A DNA stretch of 64,000 bases from Platycnemis pennipes (lineage: Eukaryota; Arthropoda; Insecta; Odonata; Platycnemididae), in the NCBI GenBank assembly GCA_933228895.1, contig OW121846.1, forward strand, positions 151,574,746-151,638,745. Direction: 5' to 3'. Both the position numbers and the translations under genes were made by a program. Positions 1 through 10,760 of this stretch are shown here, piece after piece; within the stretch, counting starts at the first letter, position 1; every line of letters begins with the position of its first letter. Below the pieces are notes generated by a model. That model did no database searches. It had not been told where the DNA came from and worked only from the letters and a program-made list of their open reading frames with translations.

Positions 1-2240
1 TTTGTGAAAAGCAGATTAAGATGTTCTTTAATATGTGAATATCTTGTGAAATATGTGGCCTCCTACCCTTGAAACGAGAAACGAGAGTGAGAGAATGAGA
101 AAATGTTTGAATTTCTTCGCTCTCTGGGAGGATTGTCTCTATGCAGATATATATGAATCTTCCTATGTATTTTTAAGAGCATAAATGAGTCCCATGTTGG
201 AACAATCTCCCCTGTAGTGAAAAATGTTACCCTGGGACATGATTTGATTTACTGCGGTAGCTTGGGCCGTGATGTCGGTAGGACTGGGGATCAGCGGCAG
301 TTTTGAGAGGTATCGTTGTCCGAAGTAATTTCCGACTTTGATTGCTTGCCTCCTCTTCCATGAAATTGGCAGCCAGGCCAATTTTGCGCCTCCCAAGTTG
401 CCACGAGACCTTTAACCTAATAGAGACTGGGAATGCATTCGACTCCTTGAGTTAATTAAGGCTCTATCCTTGCCTTGATATTCATCATCCAAAAATGGTC
501 TGAGAACTAATCCAACTATTATCTCGTCTTTTCAATATGTTTTAGTTCTTGGTTAAATTACGTTGAAAGTATATTTTTATGCGAATCAAAACTATACGTT
601 GAATATTCAAACTGGAAACAACCAAACGTATTTACCATAGGTAATTTATTTGTACGACGCGTTTTACCACTTTACGGGATCTTCAGGTAGCTAACACGTG
701 GGGAACACCTGAAAGTACCGCACCTGAAAACGTCGAAGAGCGGGAAAACGCATCGTAGCATTCCGTCTAAAGGTACGATTGTCAAGGTTCAAAATGAATA
801 TTCCTGTTCTTCCTTGAAGTTAAGCCTTAAGCTACAGAGAAAATGTTATTAGTCTAATTGAACCAGTAAGTGCAAATTTTCCTTAATGTATTCCACATTT
901 CTTCGAGGCGAATTTAAGGCTTCCCAAAATCCTACCTAAAATTCCTCTGATTTTACTTCCTCTTCTAACATTTCCACTTATTTATGCTTTGCTTTATCGT
1001 TCCATTGCCGATAATCTCTTCCATCCCATTTTCTTCTTCATGAGGCTTTTTCATCCCCTTATTCTTTCTTCCCCTTCCACAAATACTCCTCGCATGTCTC
1101 TATCCATTTCGCTTTCTTTTTCAGTGGCTTAAGCAAAATTCACCGATAACGACTCTGGCTATTGCGTCTTTCCCCAGGTAATCGTAATTGGTAGTGGAAA
1201 TTACGATGCCACCTTGCGAAGATGTAGGTATTTTTTGGTAAATTTCATAAAATTGTTCAATTGGCTATTTATATTGCATAATCGGATAATATATATACTT
1301 TTAATTCATGCTTTCATTCGTGAATACGATACCAAACATATCAGTTTTCAGTCTTGCATATGTTGCTGTGTTTGTTTTATTGCTCTAAGTAAAGTAATAA
1401 TTACATAATTTTCGTCTATTGTCAATTTAGGTAGCGTTAGGTAATTAGATATTCTAGTTCCTACTAGAAATACGAAATAATTTCGTTCTTTGAGAGAAGT
1501 AGAAAAGGGACTGAAGGTTATGGATTACTATCCATTTTCATGGGTATTTTATTATATGCCTTTTAATACTTATCAATCAAATGGAGTGAATTAACTTTCG
1601 CTGAAGACAACGAAGGTGAAGAGACATTCATCCAAATATTGAATGGAACTCGGTCGGTCGATGTGGTTTCTCATATTCAACTCTCTTGGTAACAATCGGT
1701 GATTTGGAATTAGATCTCAGCATCACGTGACTCACTTTAGGACCCATTGCTAGTTGAGGAAACTTCACGTGGCCTCTTAATGGAACGGAAGGTGGCATCC
1801 CTGGGTGATGAGCTACCAGACTGGAGGGACGAATAGGTCTAAGTTTCAGGGAGTTAGTGGTGTGGGGGAAGGGGGGGGGTTAAAATCCGTCGGGGGGGAT
1901 AAAATCTGTCGGCGTTACTGATTCGAGCGTTTCTCCATACCTGATTTAGTCGCTCAAGGCCATAATCTCAATTGCAGTCTCTTCGTGGCAAGAAGCAATC
2001 ATGGCGGCGCAAACAAATTTATAGAGGCATACTTGGCCAAATGTCGTCCCAAATTCTTATTGCAATCGGGCTCTCGAACACACTAATGACTCTATTAATT
2101 GTCACAAACTACAGTTTTAACAGGAATATTAAGACCTACTGGCGATATCTCTGTAAATCGATCGCAAATATAGGGTTAGTATTTACACTCGTGTTTGCGA
2201 CGTCCACTAATATGCTAAGTAGTTTAACCAAGTGGCATTG
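1..2240. other. Stretch with no recognised gene
   Basis: I see no recognisable coding, RNA or repeat feature here. Short open frames (for example 163-396 on the minus strand) show no family motif and no sign of splicing. A G-rich patch at about 1860-1912 contains a small imperfect duplication of a 'taaaatc(c/t)gtcgg' unit. Confidence 0.5.
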
Positions 2241-2257
2241 ATCTTCGTTGTAATTAT

Positions 2258-2558
2258 TTGGAGGAAGCGCCTGACAACTGAGACAATTTTCTCCAGAGAG
2301 GGTAGTTGGGTGACTAATTAAAGGTAGGATTTTGCAGGGAACAGAGAATAGGAGGAGAGAAACTCGGCGTCGGCATTAGTTTGATCTTAACAAAAGGCGC
2401 CAAGGTTAACATACGACGGACAAATTACCAGACTCGAAGCGCTCTCCACGAGGCACTCAAGTAGCGGCCAAGGAAAAGTCCGAGATACGAGCTCGGATCT
2501 TCAGGGCTGGATGCCAGTATCCTAGCCACCACCCCAATACCGATCTCCGGTACATCCC
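2258..2558 (-). repeat. tRNA-derived SINE, family A, diverged copy
   Basis: This segment aligns by eye along its length with 3345-3676. Shared blocks include 'gagagaaac.cggcgtcggcattag', 'aaaggcgccaagg' and 'cgacggac', the 'ggcactcaagt' block, and a terminal 'ctagccacca' region. On the minus strand the high-coordinate end resembles a tRNA head, but box B is badly eroded in this copy. It is therefore an older copy than the one 1 kb downstream, in the same orientation. Confidence 0.7.
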
Positions 2559-3344
2559 TTGTTCTCGCTAAAAGAAGCTTGGATTAAGCGTTAGTTCACT
2601 GTAAAATGTGAGTTGTGATTGTAATGTTAAAAATATCTAAGAAGTTATGATTACATTTTCTATCGCTGTTTGTGGTGGCTATTAGAAAAGGAAAAGCGGT
2701 CATTATGGAAATTAAGATACCAATTTTCTGACAGAAGTTAGCTATTGAATCGGAAGGAAAATGAATGGTATTAAGTTGAAAAATGCTTGATGTTGTGCTT
2801 CTTACCTTGAAATCGTGAACACCTGAAATCCTCTCCCTTTTCCTGGTAATTGACCGCGACTGGCAACTATTTGCTGGACTGCTCTTCCTACCGCAATAGT
2901 GGTGAGTGAAATATCGAGTACTTAACTTTTTCTCTAGTAATTGAAAATTGATTCTCTTGGGGAGTGTACTCATATCTTTTTTTACTATCATGAAAGAACC
3001 AAGCTTTAATGGCAGTCGTTGAGTTCACGAGGTTTATGGTCTGTAAAAAACTGTGATGAAATTTAACATCCCTTGAATATCCGGAAATAAAGGAGAACTG
3101 GTACTCCATAGACCTCTTTTATTGGTCTATGCTCTGAGTTAATGATGGTATCGCACTTCTATATTTCGGTGTAGTGCGTGATGTAATATTTTGCCGCTTG
3201 GCAGAAGGCTTCGAGAATAGAATCTTACGATACTTAGCTATTTTCCATAACCCATCTAATCACCTTTAAAGTCGAATGCTGGCTGGTTACGGAATGACAT
3301 AAATATGTCATTATCAGTAATTAGCAATTAACTTTTGGTTGGTT

Positions 3345-3676
3345 ATTCAGGAGAGGCGACCGACAGCTGAGGTTATTTGCGCCATTTCGGATAGGTAGGT
3401 AATAGGGTAATGGTAGGAGTTTTCAGGAAACTGAGGAAGGGTGGAGAGAAACCTGGCGTCGGCATTAGCATACTCTTAACGAAAGGCGCCAAGGGGACCA
3501 CGGCTCAACGTCCCATCCGACGGACGGAGTACTGAACTTGAAATGCCCTCCACTAGGCACTCAAGTGGGGACCGGTTTTCCACTGAAAAATCCGCCAATT
3601 CCGGGAATCAAACCCGGGCCCTCGGGATATGAGGCCAATACTTTAGCCACCACACCAACCTGATCCCCAACCAATT
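3345..3676 (-). repeat. tRNA-derived SINE, family A, best-preserved copy
   Basis: Reading the minus strand from 3676, the first ~70 bases look like a tRNA gene. There is a 'ggtgtggtggctaaagtatt' box A region, and a 'gggtttgattcccgg' stretch close to the RNA polymerase III box B consensus GGTTCGANTCC. A non-tRNA body follows down to about 3345. Three other copies or fragments occur in the window (2258-2558, 10150-10760, 52365-52775). It is non-coding; mobilisation would depend on a partner LINE. Confidence 0.8.
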
Positions 3677-4667
3677 ATTTTGAAGTGTACAAATGAAGGG
3701 CAATGGACAGGCTTCATCTTTTAAAACAGGTTAGAAATTCAGTTTCGCATTGTTCAAAATGCCAATTATACGAGAGGAGGTCGAGCATTGAGTTATCGTG
3801 GAGTTTTCCAGCCGTTGGGTCTATGTCTGTCACTATATTTTAGGGACTTGATAATTTCCAAAAGTCCTGGGTTCGAATAACGCTAATGACAATTGATGGA
3901 TAATGCTTGTTCTTAGATTAAGACGCGATACAACCTAGGCCGTTGGAGCACCTAAATCTAAGACAACTACTCTTTTATCACACCCTCATAGTTGAGATTC
4001 ATATGATACGATATTATTCAAGAAATTATTTCGTGATAAAAAATACAGTTTTCTCCTGATATTCCAAGTTAATGCGCAGCTGTTATCCTTGATACAATTT
4101 ATTCTTTTTCTTCCAGGTAACATTGAGATTTTTAAGGGTTTAAATCTAACATCACCGCTCATTTCAATACGTTCGGCAGTCTTTATTGAAAGATTATATG
4201 TACATGGTGCTGAAAGCGTCTAATATTCTTCCTGTTTTTGGTGACTCGGATATATGGAGCCTTAAAACGGAGACGTCTAGCAGCGATTGCCACCTTTTTC
4301 AAGATGAAGATGTGTACGTGACAAATACCGTACCTGTTCGCTTTGGTTGGTTTTATCATAGCTCTTAAATCTGCATCCCAAGCCTGCCTCCGGGGCACTG
4401 ACCGAGTTACGGACGTGCAAGATGCAACTTGAGAAATCCTCAGCTCATGCAGATAGTGATGTCGTTATTTTATAAATACCTTCACATCATTCCACATTTT
4501 CTACAAGAACTAATCGTAGAAAACCCCCGTCATTTTTATTCCTCAGAATGGAATAACTGAGATTTTACCTTTGAGTGACGCTTTTTTGTAAGTGCGAAGA
4601 CACTAGCGTGGTTCGAAGAAAAGTTTCTCGGGCTTGACACCGGTTAATAGGCTCCATTACTGCCAAC

Positions 4668-4699
4668 GTTTCAAAGAGCGACTCGCTCTTCATCATCAG
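4668..4699 (-). ncRNA. Hammerhead-like motif in a Penelope-type tail
   Basis: On the minus strand the segment reads CTGATGA, a 7-bp perfect stem (AAGAGCG/CGCTCTT) with a short loop, then TGAAAC. This is the order of the conserved hammerhead core: CUGANGA, stem II, GAAA. Extra unpaired bases separate the boxes from the stem, so self-cleavage is uncertain. The downstream minus-strand sequence (about 4620-4667) has the look of a Penelope-like element 3' region. No reverse transcriptase remains nearby. Confidence 0.4.
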
Positions 4700-5002
4700 G
4701 GCTTCTGAGTGCCGTATTTTATTATTGCGCTTATATATATATCTTTTTCCCGGGTCAGGTGTCTCCTGATTGGCCGAGACGTCGGTTTGAATTTAACGGG
4801 CCCCATTGTTTGCCTCCTTGAACATTCGCCGCCGGGCCGCCCTTCCTCATCTCTCGGATGCAATTTAGTTGCAAACTAGCGTGGTTCATTTGCGCTTGGC
4901 TTTTTATTTTTAGCCGTATTTAGAAAGCATTGTGAGAAAATGTTGGGATAAGCAAAATATGTGCCCTTTATTACCAAGATTATCTAATGTGTAAAAAGTC
5001 TG

Positions 5003-5222
5003 ACGTATGGCTGATTTGGAGGCCACAGTCCCTATTGTAATTTTGCTGGCATTTTCTTATTTTCAAAGCTTCGCGGATCAGCCGGGGCTTGAAGGTGAAA
5101 GTGAAAAGCTTTAAACTCCAGCTGATTCACCTTCAAGCCCCGGCTGATCCGCGAAGCTTTGGAAATAAGAAAATGCCAGCAAAATTACAATAGGGACTGT
5201 GGCCTCCAAATCAGCCACACGT
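5003..5222. repeat. Near-perfect foldback, ~97-bp arms
   Basis: The left arm (about 5003-5099) and the right arm (about 5126-5222) are reverse complements with about two mismatches, separated by a ~26-bp loop. The arms begin in 'ggctgatttggaggccac' and close on 'cttgaaggtga'. Such close identity implies a recent origin or arm-to-arm conversion. It has no transposase and no obvious short target duplication. It could be a foldback MITE or an inverted-duplication product. Confidence 0.9.
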
Positions 5223-8097
5223 GGGACCCTGCTTTGAACCTTAATAAAAATGCCATTACTACTCCTTTTACTCCTCCCCCTCCCATCCTTACTCCTTCCA
5301 CTCCTCCCCCTCCCATCCTTTTCCCTCCATGAAACCCCTATATTAACTCCACCAACTCGACAAATACTCTCTTTGATAAAGTGACCAGCAACGGCCACGT
5401 AACGTCAGGTATCACACCTGGTTATAGTACGCGGGGTACATCCGAACAACAAATATACATATATAACCGCGAAAGTTTCAACCATGATTGTACGGTGTAA
5501 GATTGCGTAGATTATCTTGCCATCCGAGTATGAAATTATTAAGTTAATTGAGTATATTTACATTGGCATTAACAAAATAGTGCAGTATGAAAGTTGCTAG
5601 TAAACAATACAATAACACTTTCTAGCAGATGTTTTCACTTCGTTCCGATGAAATCAGCAGAGGCTCTTGGGAGGTTGTCAATGCGGAAGTCCCCCGAAAG
5701 CCTGTCCATTTCAGTGTGAATACAATATGTATCTACAATATGGTCATGAAGTGAAACCTCGTACACAAGTATACATAAGTGTATTCCTTTAGATATAAAC
5801 ATAGGAGGCAAGTACATTAACTTATTACAATAATTTTGAATTTAGAAGAAGCCCGTAATATTTTCCTTATTTTTTTAGGAACCAATCAGGCGGTTTATAG
5901 TATGGGAGCAGTGATTAGGAATGAATCATGGCATACATTTGTTCGGGAAACAGGAAAACGTAGTGAGTCAGGGTTTTACGTATTATTTGCTAGGAGAATA
6001 GTGACCTGAACATAGGCATGTCACGTTGGCATTTTGGGATTCTATCCCGGAGTAATGCAGAAAGGACGTATCCCTATAGTATTTCCTTCTGTCTGAGAGT
6101 TTGTAACCAGCCTAGACTATGGAAATGCTCAGGAAAAATAGTACCATTTCGGAGATCTAAATCTCAAATCATGCACTATTTTAGTAGTCGCTGTAACTTC
6201 GGATCTAACTGTTTAGGCATAGTATTAAATACACTGCTGAAATACTCAAAGGTGGGAAATATCAGCGTGGCTATTAACATATTACGGGTGGCGATTGGGC
6301 ATTGATGTTTTTGAAGTTTGAGTTGATGAAGAGTTATTTTAACTTTATTATATTTCCATGGCATAGCTAGGGAGAGTGAGTCAGATAATGCAAATAGTAT
6401 TTCTGTACGGCATTTAATAAAATATAATGCTATGAAATAAAAATACGAGTATTCGTCTTAGGTAAGTTTTGTCTTGAAAATGTTGGCACATCATTTGCCA
6501 AAAATGTGTGATCTTCTCTTGGGTTGCTTGCATGAATTCACTGTGATAAACTGTTGCATGTTACTGTGATAACTGTACTATGATAAATAATGGGTTATTT
6601 TCATCTGGAAAATGATATATTGCTTCAATGAATGATCGTAATGATAATCAATGAATGATTCTCTCGCGTCGCGAAGACTTTTCGTGAAGGTTTAGGCAAT
6701 GCAATTAGTTTACATATTCCTCTCTCTTTTTCACATGTTATTAATAAAATATGTGGTATATTTATTGAGTGGTCATGTTGAAAATAAACCTTCTTTTACT
6801 TACAGGTAAGCCGCTGAAGAGTCGATGATTATTGGTGTGTTCTTCTCGTTGAGAAACAATTTTACGCCCAAATGGTGAGTGTTGGCTTTCGTATTTTGAT
6901 TTTTGTCTACGGAATTACTTCGTAGCCTAGTCCTGGGTGAATGGAAGCCCGGGGATAAGAAGGTAAATTGGCAACAGACGTATAATGCACTTATGCAGAA
7001 ACGGGCATGTTCTGTATTTTGTGCATAACTTTTTCTTCGCTGTCATTCTCGACTGAATCATTATGCTAAAACACAGTATTGATCGTATAAAAATAGCTAA
7101 GAAAGCAACTCTATTTCCAATGGTTACGATGTCAGAAATTTGGTTAGTACTTAGGAGGGATATTTCTTGGCCATTAAAAGATTTTAAAGTAAAGGGAATC
7201 GGAGCTGAACGTAAAAGGAAAAGGCTCCGAAGAGTAAACAACTATATAACTTGGGCAACGTGTTGGATGAATTTTACGTAATAGTAGAAATATATTATCT
7301 AAATAGGCATATTGTAAACGCATGTATCTGAACACTAAAACCATTATTTTAAATTTTGAAAAAATGTACTGCCGAAGGTTTTAATTTGGAGCGTGACACT
7401 GTTTGGTTCTAAGATCTGAACCGCTTGAGTAGAGATTTAGTGTCCATTGGAGGTATTAAGAGGAGTGGATTTGGATAAGGATGGAGATAGTGTGATGATA
7501 TGTAAGGTAAACAAAGAAAGTGATTGGAATTGGGAGGAGAAGGAATTTGCTGGAGGAATTGGGAAGGCTGAGTAGGTGAGTGTAGCGCCCTAATTATCTA
7601 AGTCGTTGAAGAGAGGCTGAATTCGTGAGGAACAGAATGGGAGTCACCTAGGGCGAGGAGCCGTGAAAAGCTCTGTATGTGGTGTTTCAAATATTTCAGT
7701 AAATTACCGCAAACGGTTAAAAAACAGATTGTTTTTATGGAATACTGAGAGCGGAACCTCGACTTCATTTGGCAACACTGTGACTGGATTCTCCCTGTCG
7801 CACGTCCCGGATTTCTCTCCCCCTCCCGGATCGAAGCGTGCACTTACCAATTGTTCCGAGAACTTCCGGGCATCCAACCCCCGCTGTCTATTTGGAAGGA
7901 TCATGCTGGCGAGAGGCATGAAACGAGAGAGAGGGTGAGCTAGATGAGGGAGGGGGAGACGCGGAGGGCAAGAGAGGCGGGTACTCTTGGAAAAGACGAC
8001 TTCACTAACAGACCATTCGTCCTCGAAGACAATAGTATGGCCGTACGATACACAGTTATCGTCACCAACCCTTTGTATCGATTTGGAACATCGAATC

Positions 8098-8775
8098 AAG
8101 TTCAAAACCCGTCCGCCGGAAGGGACATTAAAGCGAGGATCCCTAAGATCCTTCTACATCTACATCCACACAATACCCTGCAAGTGTGGCAGGGGGGGAA
8201 CTCTCACCAAACATGCACTACATATCATGCATAAAAACAGGATTAGTACTTGTATAGGTACTGTTCAAAACTACGCTATTTAAAAAAGATAAAAATAGCA
8301 AAGCAAACATGCAAAAACATGCTGTTAGTGGGGTTACTTCAAGTCCTTATACCAACATACAGCTACCAATGTTATCCATTGCTACACTCGTACTGGATAT
8401 ATTTACCGTTATTCATATCCCTAATAATACGAGGAAAAAAGGACATTTTGAATCTGTCAGTTCGGCAATCAATTTCTCTAATTTTGTGATTATGGTCCAG
8501 TCTACCATATAAGTTGGGGTTCACAAAATATTTTTAACACCATCACTGAAAATATGATCTTGCAATTTGTTTAAGAGATTAAGTCTAATTTAAACCTGCG
8601 AGCTGACAATGATTCCCGATTTAATTTATTTAATAGACTGGTTACGCTAATAAGGTTATCGAACCGTCCCTTTACAAATCTTACAGATGTTCGCTGCACA
8701 CGTTATAAGTATCCGTTTAGGCCGATTTCGTAGGGATCCCATACACTGGCAGCATGTTCCAAATGATTTTTTAAA
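8098..8775 (-). mobile_element. CR1-like LINE 3' end with attached SINE flank
   Basis: On the minus strand this is the C-terminal RT region and 3' UTR of the common LINE of this window. A region reading 'AASVWDP' lies near 8730-8765, followed by frame-shifted 'RFVKGRF.N' sequence. The 3' UTR contains the diagnostic 'tgccacacttgcagggta' block, and the element ends in a GTAGAT repeat near 8148. Positions 8098-8148 beyond the LINE end match family A SINE sequence and are shared with the inverted copy at 10215-10664. It is 5'-truncated and non-coding. Confidence 0.75.
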
Positions 8776-10149
8776 ATTAAACTTGTCTTTATTGATCTGC
8801 GAATTTAAGACTGTGTAGTCCTCTCTTATAATTAGCAGATTACACGAACACTAACACCCATGCCCCGGACTGTAAAAATCCTCCCCGGAACGACAGGAGA
8901 GGGATTTACCCCGCCACCACTGGGGCCTGAATTTACTCATAGTTTAATAAATGACTATAATAAATAAATAAATAAATAATAAATAATAAATAAATAAATT
9001 TTTAATAAATAAATTTTTAATAAATAAATTTAAATAAATTTTTTCGCATGGCAATTTATGTTAATAAATGACGTTCACCCACACCATATGTTAATATTAA
9101 CCCTATCCAGTTGCAGTTAATGTACTAATTATGTGGGTGTTGATAATAGGTTAGTGCATGACAAATGTACCTCGTTGATAGAAATGGGCGCGATATATTG
9201 TTCTTTAAAATGTTTCCATCTAGTTCGAAATCGAAGCAGTATCAACCTGGCGTCCTAGCATCGCCCGGCCCGAGCAACAGGATTCAAATCACGAAACGGT
9301 TGCGTGCCACTACGCGGGCGGTGGAGATGAGAAGTGAGGGGGTGGGGCGGGAAGAAGGGATTATAGACTGTTTGTGGTGGTGGGGAGCTGTAGCGTGACA
9401 GGAAGGGGGGAGGACGAGAGTCGAAAGACCGTTCCGTGATGAGTGACGTCCGCGTGTCGTAAAAAGTTCCATTTTCCCCTTTCCCTCTGTAGTTGGCCTC
9501 GAGGGTGGGACGCAATGGACGAAGGGTGATGGATTTTCCCCGTTCCCTCCACGGATCATCGCTATGCTTTTACGGGCCGTGAGTCGTCGGTCTGCGGAGA
9601 AATCGAGCGAAGTGTGAATTGCTTTCCCCGAGAAAAAAATGCTGTAACTCGACCGGTATCGTTTCCTTTCAATTCACTTTCCTCTAAATATTTACCCGCA
9701 AACTTGCTTGCAATCCATATATACCTTCCAGTTGCCTCTCGAATGAGGGTAGTACAGCTTTCTTTGATAATGCGGATTTAAATGCTAAATTTTCTATGCA
9801 TTAATGTACCGCAATAGTTGATAATAGTTCAAGTTTTTCCAAACTTGACAGCGTCGTTTTAAGTTTCTACATATCACACTAGGAAAAATTGTAAGCTGTA
9901 GCCACAATGAAAATGTCCGGGTTATAAATATCCGTGTCTATGTCATACGCTTGATTTCGGTCCGAGAAAATGAAATTCTTTGGTGAAATTCCATTTTATA
10001 TATTAGAGCCTGTAAATATTGACCTACCTTCGTGAAGAATATAAGTTATTATTCTTTTGAACGTTGAAATATGTCGTATGCATGTGGTGTTGAGGAGTTT
10101 TCATTCCTAAAAATCCGTCATATTACTGTGGTATTGGTAGACCACATGA
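8776..10149. other. Stretch without recognised genes; AT microsatellite
   Basis: About 8945-9040 is an imperfect TAAA/TAAAT microsatellite. The rest shows no gene I can support. The overlapping minus-strand frames at 9255-9559 are in G/C-skewed low-complexity sequence and shadow one another. Confidence 0.5.
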
Positions 10150-10760
10150 ATTTTTCGGGGAACAAGGAAGGTTGGAGTAAAGCCAGGCGCCAACATTAGC
10201 CTACTTTGAGTAGAAGGTAGTGTTAAAAATATTTTGCGGACCCCAACTTACTATGGTAGAATGGACCATAATCGCAAAATTAGAGAAATAGATTGCCGAA
10301 CTGACAGATTCAAAATGTCCTTTTTTCCTCGTACTATTAGGGATATGAATAACGGTAAATATATCCAGTACGAGTGTAGCAATGGATAACATTGGAAGCT
10401 GCGTGTTGGTATAAGGACTTATAGCTAACCCGACTAACGGCCTGTTTTTGCATGTATGTTTTGCTATTTTTATCTTTTTTAAATAGCGTAGTTTTGAACA
10501 GTACCTATACAAGTACTAATCCTGTTTTTATGCATGATATGTAGTGCATGTTTGGTGAGAGTTCCCCCCCTGCCACACTTGCAGGGTATTGTGTGGATGT
10601 AGATGTAGAAGGATCTTAGGGATCCTCGCTTTAATGTCCCTTCCGGCGGACGGGTTTTGAACTTAAAATGCCATCCACCCATCAGTTCTCCCGTACTCTT
10701 CCCCTACAATTCAAGTTACTTTTCACTGGGAAATCTTAGCCACTATCTGTATTCGAACCG
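10150..10760 (-). repeat. Family A SINE interrupted by a LINE
   Basis: SINE body sequence at about 10160-10217 ('ggttggagtaaagccaggcgccaacattag') resumes at 10613 ('atgtcccttccggcggacgg') and runs to about 10760. The intervening 10218-10604 is a LINE 3' end. An 8-bp repeat 'gtagaagg' (10210-10217 and 10605-10612) brackets the LINE as a target-site duplication, although its second copy overlaps the LINE's own GTAGAT tail. The tRNA-like head at the high end is weak. Confidence 0.7.
10218..10604 (+). mobile_element. CR1-like LINE 3' end inserted in a SINE
   Basis: This holds only the last codons of the RT region ('ccccaacttactatgg' followed by sequence encoding 'REIDCRTDRFKMSFFPRTIRD') and the 3' UTR with the 'gccacacttgcagggta' block, ending in GTAGAT repeats. 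It is strongly 5'-truncated, as expected of target-primed reverse transcription. It is the inverted partner of 8148-8541, and the shared sequence continues into the SINE flank to 10664. Confidence 0.75.

Larger units (their letters stand above)
3677..8090. other. Stretch without recognised genes apart from the listed repeats
   Basis: Apart from the hammerhead-like tail near 4.67 kb and the foldback at 5.0-5.2 kb, I see no gene. At 5259-5325 two copies of an 'actcctccccctcccatcctt' unit form a short C-rich tandem repeat. Open frames here, including the 133-residue minus-strand frame at 7704-8105, are low-complexity or shadow frames without motifs. Confidence 0.45.

Noticed and set aside
3588..3660. 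A possible tRNA gene on the minus strand
   Set aside because: The box A/B-like pattern belongs to the repeated SINE head, and I could not draw a full cloverleaf with a proper anticodon arm.
7704..8105. 133-residue minus-strand open frame
   Set aside because: No domain motif, purine-skewed low complexity, and overlapping frames on the plus strand (7663-7938, 7944-8234) that are equally open.
9255..9559. Three overlapping minus-strand frames of 63-91 residues
   Set aside because: They lie in GC-skewed repetitive sequence and are shadows of each other; no homology to known proteins recognised.
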